A stretch of DNA of 5,577 nt, from positions 1 through 5,577 of the forward strand of contig QMYD01000077.1 of assembly GCA_003662485.1 (NCBI GenBank), written 5' to 3'. Position 1 is the first letter of the stretch. Each line of letters starts with the position of its first letter. The position numbers were made by a program, and so were the translations under genes. The notes beneath the pieces are model-generated. The model worked only from the letters and a program-made list of their open reading frames with translations. It was not told the origin of the DNA and made no database searches. Positions 1 through 4,985 of this stretch are shown here, one piece after another. The stretch is from Candidatus Hecatellales archaeon. Its GTDB lineage: Archaea; Thermoproteota; Bathyarchaeia; Hecatellales; Hecatellaceae.

Positions 1-9
1 CTCTCTCCC

Positions 10-624
10 CTACCTTAACCCACCTCCTCCGGCGCCGCCCTTCACGGCGTCGCACACAGCCTTGGCCGCTGCATCGGCTAGGGCTGCAGCGTCAGCTCCC
101 ACCGCAGCGGCGCATGTCTCCCCAAAGTTAATGGCTTGGCTCACTGTGGCTGAGCTTGTGGCTACGCCTAGGGGGAAGTCTTCTGGGGCTAGGTGGAAGC
201 CAACCCTCCCAGATAGGGGGGAGCCTCCAGCATAGACTGCTAGGGTTAGAGGCCTATCAGAGGAGGCTGCTATTTCTCCTCCATTTTCAACCAGCCCCAC
301 CCTAGCCCCGGTTTCGATTAGGGCTTCGAGGGCTAGCTCTGCAAGGGCTCCGGGGATGGCTGCCATGGGGCCAACTCCAGCCTTTAAGGCGGCTTCAGCA
401 GCCCTCTTAACCACTTGGGGAGCCCAATCTTCAACCTCCAAGGGTTCGAGACTATAACGGTATAGGGGGTTATGGTGAAGGTAGGCTTGTAATTGGGCTT
501 TATGGTAGGTTAGGGCGGTTAGGGCTGCTGAGACCCCCTCAACCCTATCGCATAGGATGAGGAGGTTGGAATAGCCGAGTTTAACCCTAACCCTATAGGT
601 TCCGTTTCTAAACTCTGCCAGCAG
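10..624 (-). CDS. UPF0280-family protein (sulfide/homocysteine-associated), apparent CTG start
   Basis: A UPF0280 (COG2122) protein, a family that in methanogens has been genetically connected to sulfide assimilation; its biochemical role is unsettled. The recognisable family core contains GVGPMAA, a VENGGEI motif, and the stretch GVATSSATV...FGE followed by an Ala/Asp-rich helix. The first TTG in frame (441) falls inside the conserved region and would remove conserved N-terminal sequence such as YSLEPLEVEDWAP. The frame stays open back to the TAA of the ferredoxin gene (642-640), and no ATG, GTG or TTG occurs between 639 and 442. A strong Shine-Dalgarno GGAGG (635-631) sits 6 bases before a CTG at 624-622, so I place the start there (204 residues). 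Family members are, from memory, about 30-50 residues longer at the C-terminus; this one stops at TAG (12-10) after a glycine run, so it may be truncated or frameshifted. It is the last gene visible in the DUF39-ferredoxin operon. The family call is fairly sure; both ends are uncertain. Confidence 0.72.
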   Translation of the reverse strand: MLAEFRNGTYRVRVKLGYSNLLILCDRVEGVSAALTALTYHKAQLQAYLHHNPLYRYSLEPLEVEDWAPQVVKRAAEAALKAGVGPMAAIPGALAELALEALIETGARVGLVENGGEIAASSDRPLTLAVYAGGSPLSGRVGFHLAPEDFPLGVATSSATVSQAINFGETCAAAVGADAAALADAAAKAVCDAVKGGAGGGGLR

Positions 625-639
625 CCTTCGCCTCCCCCC

Positions 640-1044
640 TTAAGCTTCCCAGCTCGTGGAGGCCATACTTAAGGCTTTGAAGGGGCAGGCTATAACACAG
701 GCCTTGCAGCGGATGCAGAGCTGCTCGTCTATTTCAAGTCTTTCCATGGTTAGGGTTATGGCTCCAGTTGGGCAGGGTGAGACGCAGGCCCCACATAAGA
801 CGCATTTCTCCTCGTCAACCTCTATGGTTGGCCCCAGCTCCCTAACCTCCACACCCTCAGCCTTCAAGGCTTCAATGACAGCTTTAAGCTGGTCTCCGGA
901 GGCTGGAACATCTACCACAAGTTCACCCCTACTCGGGGAGATACTAGCCTCCAAAATGTTGAGTGGAACACCAGTTTTCAGGATAACCGTTGAGAGCACT
1001 GGATGCTTAACCCTCTCATGAGTATAGAGTATTTTTATTTTCAT
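640..1044 (-). CDS. NIL-domain ferredoxin, 2x[4Fe-4S], homocysteine synthesis partner
   Basis: A small soluble ferredoxin of 134 residues. Residues 1 to about 73 form a NIL domain (a small ferredoxin-like fold also found in methionine ABC transporter ATPases). The C-terminal half is a bacterial-type ferredoxin with two complete CxxCxxCxxxCP motifs: Cys81, 84, 87, 91 and Cys110, 113, 116, 120. The spacing predicts two [4Fe-4S] clusters. NIL-ferredoxins of this layout are encoded beside DUF39-CBS proteins in methanogens and other anaerobes (MA1822-like). There they are needed for homocysteine formation from aspartate semialdehyde and sulfide, presumably as electron donor. The ATG (1044-1042) overlaps the TGA of the upstream DUF39 gene as ATGA, and a GGAGGAGGGG Shine-Dalgarno lies just before it inside the DUF39 coding end, so translational coupling is likely. 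This is the only gene in the window with a clear ATG start. The stop TAA (642-640) is in frame with the following UPF0280 reading frame. Confidence 0.9.
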   Translation of the reverse strand: MKIKILYTHERVKHPVLSTVILKTGVPLNILEASISPSRGELVVDVPASGDQLKAVIEALKAEGVEVRELGPTIEVDEEKCVLCGACVSPCPTGAITLTMERLEIDEQLCIRCKACVIACPFKALSMASTSWEA

Positions 1045-2567
1045 GGGGCTCCCCTCCTCCCCTTAACCAGCTTGGCAAGGTCGTCGGTGGTTACGATGCC
1101 AAGCACCCTGTATTCCTCATCCACTACGGGCATGCCTGAAATCTTGTATTGGAGAAGTCTCCTCGCCACCACATCCACGGCTTCCTCAGGCTTAGCTACA
1201 ATCACCTTAGTAGTCATAACCTCACTGAGGGTTTGCTTCCCCTCAGCTAAAGCCCTAGCCAAATCCCAAGACGTTACAATGCCCACCAGCCTCCCATCAG
1301 ACCTCACAATTGGAATATGGTCTACACCATGTTCAACTATGAGGCGGGCTACCGTTTTCACGTCGTCAGCAGGCTTGGCGCTGATAACCCGCTTAGTCAT
1401 CACATCTTTAACCCTGGGCTCATACCTTTTCACCTCAAGCGGTTTGAACTCCCTGACCGTGGGGAGAAGCTCAGCAGGCCTCGTAAGCGTGAATTCACCC
1501 TCCTCAATTCTCCTTTTCAGGGTTTCCGCTATTTCAAGGGCTCGGGGGAGGCTTGACATGGATGAAGCCCTAACGGTTTCCCCCTTAACCTCAACCCTCC
1601 CCGATTTCAGCTCCGCATAGGACACCCTTCTAACGATAGGCCTACTCCTTGAGGGAACTCCGTAGTCGAGGATTTCCGTGTAGATTTCCTCGTCTGGGGT
1701 GGCGGCTGTTTCAGCCACCCTCCTATTTATGAGCGGTATGGGGATTCCAACTCCAACGTAGAGGGTTGAACCATACCGGTGGATGGTTGCCCCCCGAAGA
1801 TATTTAGCGTTCATTTGTTTGAGGTCTCCCCGAACCATGAGGGTTCCCATCCCAGCTTTGGGGTTATGCTGGGTTCCCTCACCTATCACGTATCCTATTC
1901 CGCCTCCGAGGAAGATTCGAGTTCCAATCCCAATAGTTTCATAGCCCGGATCCTTAGTCAGCGGATTAAGCTCTCCTGAACCACTATACATGACGTTTCC
2001 ATATCTTGGAAGCAGGGTTCCCATGTAGGTGTAGAGGATTCGGTCAGTGCTGTTGGTGGCAGCTGCATAACGCTGGTAGGCGTTCCTAGGGTTTACGAGA
2101 ACAGCCTGGTTTACCTCCTCCAGCGTAATCACTGTTTCAACGTATTGGCGTGGGTAGCAGTCGGTAGGCCAGCCCTCAGCCCTAAGCTCAACCTCCCTCC
2201 CACTTACAAGGTCCTCGATGACGTGGCCTCCACCATACTCTATTCCCCTGGTTTCGCTGACTGCTGTGGCGCCGAGGTAGACGTCTACGGCTGCAAGCCC
2301 CTTGTAGGCTGGCACATCGTTAAGCCAGCACCTCCACATTTTTATTGGAGGCTCGGTATGGCCGAAGTTTATGAAGGCTCCGGAACTACACATAGCTCCA
2401 AAGGTTCCAGTTGTAACTACGTCTACGTCTTTGGCTGCCTTCTCAACTCCATAGCGTTTAGCGTATTCGACGAATTCGTCAGCCCTCATCACCACGGCGT
2501 CTCCACGCTTAATCTTCTCGTTTATCTCCTCGTAGGTTCTTAGCGTTTCAGCCCCCCGGGCTTCCAA
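1041..2567 (-). CDS. homocysteine biosynthesis protein, DUF39 + two CBS domains
   Basis: COG1900 family (MA1821/MJ0100-like). In methanogens this protein is required to make homocysteine from aspartate semialdehyde and sulfide, probably by persulfide chemistry on conserved cysteines. With the start chosen here it has 508 residues. The DUF39 part covers about 10-370 and holds TTGTFGAMCSSGAFINFGH at 52-70 with Cys60, then Cys80 (MWRCW) and Cys137 (PTDCYP), candidate sulfur-carrying residues. CBS domains lie at about 386-440 and 446-501. In MJ0100 the CBS pair binds S-adenosylmethionine and methylthioadenosine, which suggests feedback control by the methionine pathway. The frame is open to a GTG at 2633 (530 residues). 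I prefer the TTG at 2567-2565 because a GAGGTGA Shine-Dalgarno (2582-2576) precedes it by 8 bases, a TATA-like box at 2646-2639 would start transcription downstream of 2633, and family members begin only shortly before the EEINEKI motif. The stop overlaps the ferredoxin start by ATGA. Confidence 0.9.
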   Translation of the reverse strand: MEARGAETLRTYEEINEKIKRGDAVVMRADEFVEYAKRYGVEKAAKDVDVVTTGTFGAMCSSGAFINFGHTEPPIKMWRCWLNDVPAYKGLAAVDVYLGATAVSETRGIEYGGGHVIEDLVSGREVELRAEGWPTDCYPRQYVETVITLEEVNQAVLVNPRNAYQRYAAATNSTDRILYTYMGTLLPRYGNVMYSGSGELNPLTKDPGYETIGIGTRIFLGGGIGYVIGEGTQHNPKAGMGTLMVRGDLKQMNAKYLRGATIHRYGSTLYVGVGIPIPLINRRVAETAATPDEEIYTEILDYGVPSRSRPIVRRVSYAELKSGRVEVKGETVRASSMSSLPRALEIAETLKRRIEEGEFTLTRPAELLPTVREFKPLEVKRYEPRVKDVMTKRVISAKPADDVKTVARLIVEHGVDHIPIVRSDGRLVGIVTSWDLARALAEGKQTLSEVMTTKVIVAKPEEAVDVVARRLLQYKISGMPVVDEEYRVLGIVTTDDLAKLVKGRRGAP

Positions 2568-2636
2568 ACCTTCCTTCACCTCTAAAGGGAGGGGCCTTCC
2601 ACCCGAAGGCCTGGGACGAGTAAGCCTTAACACCAG

Positions 2637-2648
2637 CCTATTTAAGCG
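2637..2648 (-). promoter_or_regulatory. Candidate TATA box/BRE for the DUF39-ferredoxin-UPF0280 operon
   Basis: Read on the minus strand this is CGCTTAAATAGG, with an archaeal TATA-like core CTTAAATA (2646-2639) preceded by purine-rich GGGGGGAACG that could serve as a BRE. It lies in the gap after the radical SAM stop codon. Transcription about 25 bases downstream would begin near 2617, inside the longest possible DUF39 frame, which supports the shorter TTG start at 2567. Prediction from sequence pattern only. Confidence 0.42.
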
Positions 2649-2664
2649 TTCCCCCCTAGGGGGC

Positions 2665-3672
2665 TTAGGCAGGCTCAGCTAGCAGAATGTTATGCTTGCA
2701 CCGGAGGATTTTCACGTGGACTTCTAGGCCTGGTGGCAGAGGCTCCCTCAAGCCTACAATGGTTAGGCTTCTCTGGCCGTCTAGGGTGGAGGCTAGGGCT
2801 TCACCTTTAAACCATCCGGGCCCCACCACCCTAACCCTTAGCCTCTGCCCGATTCTGTAGGGGATGGGGAGCATAGGCCTTGGGTGGATGTCGAAGTCCT
2901 CCCTGGAAATCACAAGCTTAACCCCGTAGGCCTTCTCTAGCCTCCTCAACTCTGCATAGAAGCTTCTCCAGCTCTGGGCTTTAACACCCTTAGGCTTCCT
3001 CCCTCTCTTGTGGATTTCAAGCCTCTGAATGCCTAGGGGAGGCCAGCGTTTCCCAGCTCCAATCTTCAAGGCGAACTCTATGATTTTCGGGATTTCCCCA
3101 TCGTTGAGGCCTGGAACCCAAACCGGGGCGATAAGCAGGTCCGTCCTCGTGTTTCTTGCAAGGTGTTCAGCTACGCCTAGAATTCTTTCAACCTTGTAGG
3201 TTGGGGTGTCGGCTAGCTTGGAGGCTAATTCACTGTTGAGGGCGTCGATGGAAAGGTTCAGCCTTGAAAGCCCAGCCTCCGAGAGCTCCTCAGCCAGCCT
3301 CTCCGTTAGCAGGTAGCCCCTACTCTGCATTGAAACCACGGATACGCCTGGAGTTTGGCTTAAGGCTTCAACCAGCTCCACGATCCTTGGATAGGTTAGG
3401 GGGTCTCCAACCGTGTCTATGTGGGCTTCTATGCGGCCTCCCTTGAAGGCTGCAAGCCTCCTGAAAGCTTCCAGTAGCGGCTCTAAGTCCACCACATATT
3501 CGGTCTGCCTCCTCAAGGATTTGGGGCCAGCATCAGTAGAGCAGAAGATGCAGGATAGGGGGCAGAGGCTTGAAGGCCTAACCTGGATGAGGTTTGTACC
3601 CCTATCTATGAGGCCGAAGGCTAGGCATCCAACTAGTGGAATATCCCCGCCAATTCTGAAAACAGGCTTCAA
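2665..3672 (-). CDS. radical SAM protein with C-terminal TRAM-like domain (COG2100-like)
   Basis: A 335-residue radical SAM enzyme of unknown substrate. The cluster motif is CPLSCIFC with Cys37, Cys41 and Cys44 (CxxxCxxC), which would bind the [4Fe-4S] cluster that cleaves S-adenosylmethionine. The lead-in DRGTNLIQVRPSSLC and the following STDAGPKS are typical of an archaeal group I recall as COG2100. A GDP at 89-91 in DTVGDPLTYP takes the place of the usual GGEP motif, and LNLSIDAL at 138-145 is a standard barrel strand. Residues about 274-335 look like a small beta-barrel of the TRAM/OB type (GQRLRVRVVGPG...), often an RNA-binding module, so an RNA or ribosome-related target is possible but unproven. 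The start is TTG (3672-3670) with Shine-Dalgarno GAGGT (3683-3679) 6 bases upstream. The gene begins only 21 bases after the tRNA-Thr 3' end with no clear promoter between, so it may be co-transcribed with the tRNA. It is followed by the homocysteine genes; a functional link to them is unproven. Confidence 0.85.
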   Translation of the reverse strand: MKPVFRIGGDIPLVGCLAFGLIDRGTNLIQVRPSSLCPLSCIFCSTDAGPKSLRRQTEYVVDLEPLLEAFRRLAAFKGGRIEAHIDTVGDPLTYPRIVELVEALSQTPGVSVVSMQSRGYLLTERLAEELSEAGLSRLNLSIDALNSELASKLADTPTYKVERILGVAEHLARNTRTDLLIAPVWVPGLNDGEIPKIIEFALKIGAGKRWPPLGIQRLEIHKRGRKPKGVKAQSWRSFYAELRRLEKAYGVKLVISREDFDIHPRPMLPIPYRIGQRLRVRVVGPGWFKGEALASTLDGQRSLTIVGLREPLPPGLEVHVKILRCKHNILLAEPA

Positions 3673-3693
3673 ACCTAAACCTCGAAAAAGTGG

Positions 3694-3769
3694 TGGAGCC
3701 CCGGGCGGGATTTGAACCCGCGACCTGCGGCTTACAAGGCCGCCGCTATAACCGCTAAGCTACCGGGGC
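3694..3769 (-). tRNA. tRNA-Thr(TGT), no intron, CCA encoded
   Basis: The minus strand folds as a complete tRNA. Acceptor stem GCCCCGG pairs with CCGGGGC. The anticodon stem GCGGC/GCCGC closes loop CTTGTAA, giving anticodon TGT (threonine, codon ACA). The T-arm is GCGGG-TTCAAAT-CCCGC. The discriminator is T73, which fits archaeal threonine tRNAs, and CCA is encoded at 3696-3694. The length is 76 bases with CCA. It diverges from tRNA-Met and is followed closely by the radical SAM gene. A TTTTT run (3689-3685) just after the 3' end could act as a weak terminator. Confidence 0.95.
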
Positions 3770-3800
3770 CCCTCGCCTCAATATTTGAATGGTGGACTCT

Positions 3801-3809
3801 AAAACTTTT
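3801..3809. promoter_or_regulatory. Palindromic A/T box shared by divergent tRNA genes
   Basis: AAAACTTTT, with a palindrome around its central base, lies at the midpoint of the 73-base gap between tRNA-Thr (5' end 3769) and tRNA-Met (5' end 3843). Read rightwards, CTTTTATT (3805-3812) sits about 35 bases before tRNA-Met. Read leftwards, GTTTTAGA (3805-3798) sits about 33 bases before tRNA-Thr. Both distances suit an archaeal TATA box with transcription starting a few bases upstream of each tRNA. It may be one bidirectional TBP site or two overlapping ones. Assigned by position and composition only. Confidence 0.45.
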
Positions 3810-3842
3810 ATTCCTTCCCTCAGCCCTTAATAGGTTGAGGAG

Positions 3843-3956
3843 GCCGGGGTGGCTCAGCCGGTTAGATGGCGCCTGGGCTAGAGTGAAAGGGCGCTGGACT
3901 AAAGCGCCGGACTCATAATCCGGAGGTCGCGGGTTCGAAACCCGCCCCCGGCACCA
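3843..3956 (+). tRNA. Elongator tRNA-Met(CAT) with a D-arm intron
   Basis: The gene spans 114 bases including encoded CCA (3954-3956). Acceptor GCCGGGG (3843-3849) pairs with CCCCGGC (3946-3952), discriminator A. Anticodon stem CCGGA/TCCGG closes loop CTCATAA, anticodon CAT at 3914-3916. T-arm is GCGGG-TTCGAAA-CCCGC. Removing 3867-3903 gives a 77-base tRNA with a perfect D-stem (GCTC at 3852-3855 with GA at 3865-3866 plus GC at 3904-3905) and the general form of archaeal elongator Met tRNAs. The initiator is unlikely because the anticodon stem lacks the three G-C pairs and position 1-72 is G-C. A CAT-anticodon isoleucine tRNA cannot be fully excluded, but the overall form fits Met better. It is followed 23 bases later by the 89-residue gene on the same strand. 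Confidence 0.92.
3867..3903 (+). other. Predicted 37-base tRNA intron in the D-arm (between positions 23 and 24)
   Basis: The extra sequence lies between the first two and last two bases of the 3' D-stem strand (GA | GC), not at the usual 37/38 site. With this boundary, intron bases 2-5 (GGCG, 3868-3871) pair perfectly with exon bases 2-5 (CGCC, 3905-3908), as the central helix of a bulge-helix-bulge splice site requires; the bulges would be GAT (3865-3867) and AAG (3902-3904). I could not form convincing outer and inner helices, so the motif is of the relaxed type or the boundary is slightly off. Shifting the intron one base left is equally compatible with the mature sequence but loses the central helix. 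Archaea with broad-specificity splicing endonuclease remove such introns. Confidence 0.75.
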
Positions 3957-3979
3957 AGGTGGTTAGCGAGGTTTGAGGT

Positions 3980-4249
3980 TTGAGTAAGGTTAGGGCTAAG
4001 ATCTTGGATTTTAAGACGGTTAGGGAGGACTTCAACGAGTATGAGCTTGAGGATGGGACGAGGGTGAAGGTTAAGGTGGTTCTAGCCGATGTTAGGATGG
4101 CCTTGGATGAGGAGGGGAAGCCTAAGCTTAACCCTGATGGAAACCCAATCTACCATTTCAACTTTGAAACCAAGGTTCGCATCCTACCTAAGAACCGTGT
4201 GGTAACCATGAGGGGGCCTCCAAAGCCGCCTGAGGGAATCTACGGGTAA
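3980..4249 (+). CDS. Small conserved-looking hypothetical protein, 89 residues
   Basis: I do not recognise a named family. The protein is soluble, charged, and without membrane segment, signal or cysteine. It appears mostly beta: ILDFKTVREDFNEYELEDG at 8-26 suggests a strand, helix and turn, followed by strand TRVKVKVVLADVRMAL (27-42), a hydrophilic loop EEGKPKLNPDGNP (44-56), strand YHFNFETKVRIL (58-69) and a Pro/Gly-rich tail (RGPPKPPEGIYG). Small archaeal proteins of this general look exist, but I cannot assign a function. The start TTG (3980-3982) has GAGGT (3968-3972) 7 bases upstream, the same arrangement as the radical SAM gene. Coding is supported by the Shine-Dalgarno site, the normal amino-acid composition and its fit between tRNA-Met (23 bases upstream) and atpD (55 bases downstream). 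With no clear promoter after the tRNA it may be read from the tRNA-Met transcript. Confidence 0.75.
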   Translation: MSKVRAKILDFKTVREDFNEYELEDGTRVKVKVVLADVRMALDEEGKPKLNPDGNPIYHFNFETKVRILPKNRVVTMRGPPKPPEGIYG

Positions 4250-4251
4250 GC

Positions 4252-4260
4252 CTTAAATGG
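4252..4260 (+). promoter_or_regulatory. Weak TATA-like box before atpD
   Basis: CTTAAATGG in the 55-base gap between the 89-residue gene and atpD. Transcription 25 bases downstream (near 4281) would leave a leader of about 24 bases carrying AGGGG (4292-4296), 8 bases before the GTG. It overlaps a short inverted repeat, AAGCC (4248-4252) with GGCTT (4260-4264). It could equally be chance, with atpD read through from upstream. Confidence 0.25.
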
Positions 4261-4304
4261 GCTTTAGCTGATTCTTCTTTGAAGGCTTGGTAGGGGTTTG
4301 AGGG

Positions 4305-4985
4305 GTGTCCTCCGAGGTTATTGCTGGTGTTCATGCGACGAGGGCTGAGCTTTTGAAGCTTAGGCGTAGGCTTCAGCTTGCCCGCAGAGGCCACGACCTG
4401 CTCGTGGAGAAGAGGGACGCCCTCCTCATGCACTTCTTCGAGGCGGTTAGGGAGCTTGCTCCGCTTAGAGAACGCCTCTGGAGGCGTTTGGAGGAAGCCT
4501 ACATCGAACTTACGAAGGCGGAGATGACCTTGGGCCCAGCTAAGCTTAGGGAGGTTTCCTACACCACGCCTGAAAGGTTTAACGTGGTGGAGCAGACTCG
4601 AAGCATTATAGGCGTGCTTGTCCCCGTGTTCAAGCTTAAGGTGGAGGAGAGGCCTGAAACAGGCTGGTACAGTATGGCTGAAACCTCAGCAGCGCTGGAC
4701 AGGGGGATCGAAGCCATGGAGGAAGCCTTAAAACTTGTAGTGGAGCTGGCTGAGGCTGAATCCTCCGTGAAGAGGCTGGCTGAAGCCGTAATTATGACGA
4801 AGCGGAGGGTTAACGCCCTAGAGCATATCATTATTCCAAGGTTTGAAAACACGGTTAGGTTTATTCAGATGCACTTGGAGGAGAGGGCTCGAGAGGACTT
4901 CTCTAGGCTTAAGCATATCAAGCGCATCCATGAGAGGGCGAGGGCTGAGGCGAGGAGGGTGGAGGCTGCTCCTACCGCCGTTTAG
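4305..4985 (+). CDS. atpD: A/V-type ATP synthase subunit D
   Basis: Subunit D is the central rotor shaft of the archaeal A1Ao (V-type) ATP synthase. It sits inside the A3B3 catalytic head and couples it, with subunit F, to the membrane rotor. The 226-residue length is typical. It shows the two long helices of the family: an N-terminal one at about 12-75, starting ATRAELLKLRRRLQLARRGH, and a C-terminal one at about 132-215. The near-invariant signature KRRVNALEHIIIPRF at 166-180 is followed by HLEERAREDFSRLKHIK. The middle section 80-130 is the expected small head. The start is GTG (4305-4307), placing the TR-ELL motif near residue 12, a little longer than usual but acceptable. Subunits A, B, E, F and C are not next to it, so the ATP synthase genes are at least partly dispersed here. 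Its 3' end overlaps the convergent NAC gene by 14 bases. Confidence 0.95.
   Translation: MSSEVIAGVHATRAELLKLRRRLQLARRGHDLLVEKRDALLMHFFEAVRELAPLRERLWRRLEEAYIELTKAEMTLGPAKLREVSYTTPERFNVVEQTRSIIGVLVPVFKLKVEERPETGWYSMAETSAALDRGIEAMEEALKLVVELAEAESSVKRLAEAVIMTKRRVNALEHIIIPRFENTVRFIQMHLEERAREDFSRLKHIKRIHERARAEARRVEAAPTAV

Noticed and set aside
10..441. UPF0280 protein starting at TTG 441 (143 residues)
   Set aside because: This start lies in the middle of the conserved SLEPLEVEDWAP stretch and would remove about 60 residues that read as genuine family sequence; no convincing Shine-Dalgarno precedes it.
656..1021. Plus-strand open frame of 121 codons
   Set aside because: Antisense to the ferredoxin gene, whose eight cysteine ligands prove the minus-strand frame.
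1003..1620. Plus-strand open frame of 205 codons
   Set aside because: It lies antisense to the CBS part of the DUF39 gene, has Ser/Thr/Leu-rich low-quality composition, and resembles no protein family; it is a frame shadow.
2145..2543. Plus-strand open frame of 132 codons
   Set aside because: Antisense to the best conserved DUF39 region; no domain or ribosome-site support.
3843..3956. tRNA-Met as initiator tRNA
   Set aside because: The anticodon stem is CCGGA/TCCGG, without the three consecutive G-C pairs of initiators, and the 1-72 pair is G-C rather than the A-T usual in archaeal initiators.
4248..4264. Inverted repeat AAGCC/GGCTT as a terminator after the 89-residue gene
   Set aside because: The stem is only five pairs with no adjacent T-run, and it overlaps a possible TATA box, so termination cannot be supported.
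4188..4433. Minus-strand open frame of 81 codons spanning the gap before atpD
   Set aside because: It overlaps the well-supported ends of two plus-strand genes and has no recognisable features.
4559..4852. Minus-strand open frame of 97 codons
   Set aside because: Antisense to the diagnostic subunit D sequence; Ser-rich composition typical of a shadow frame.
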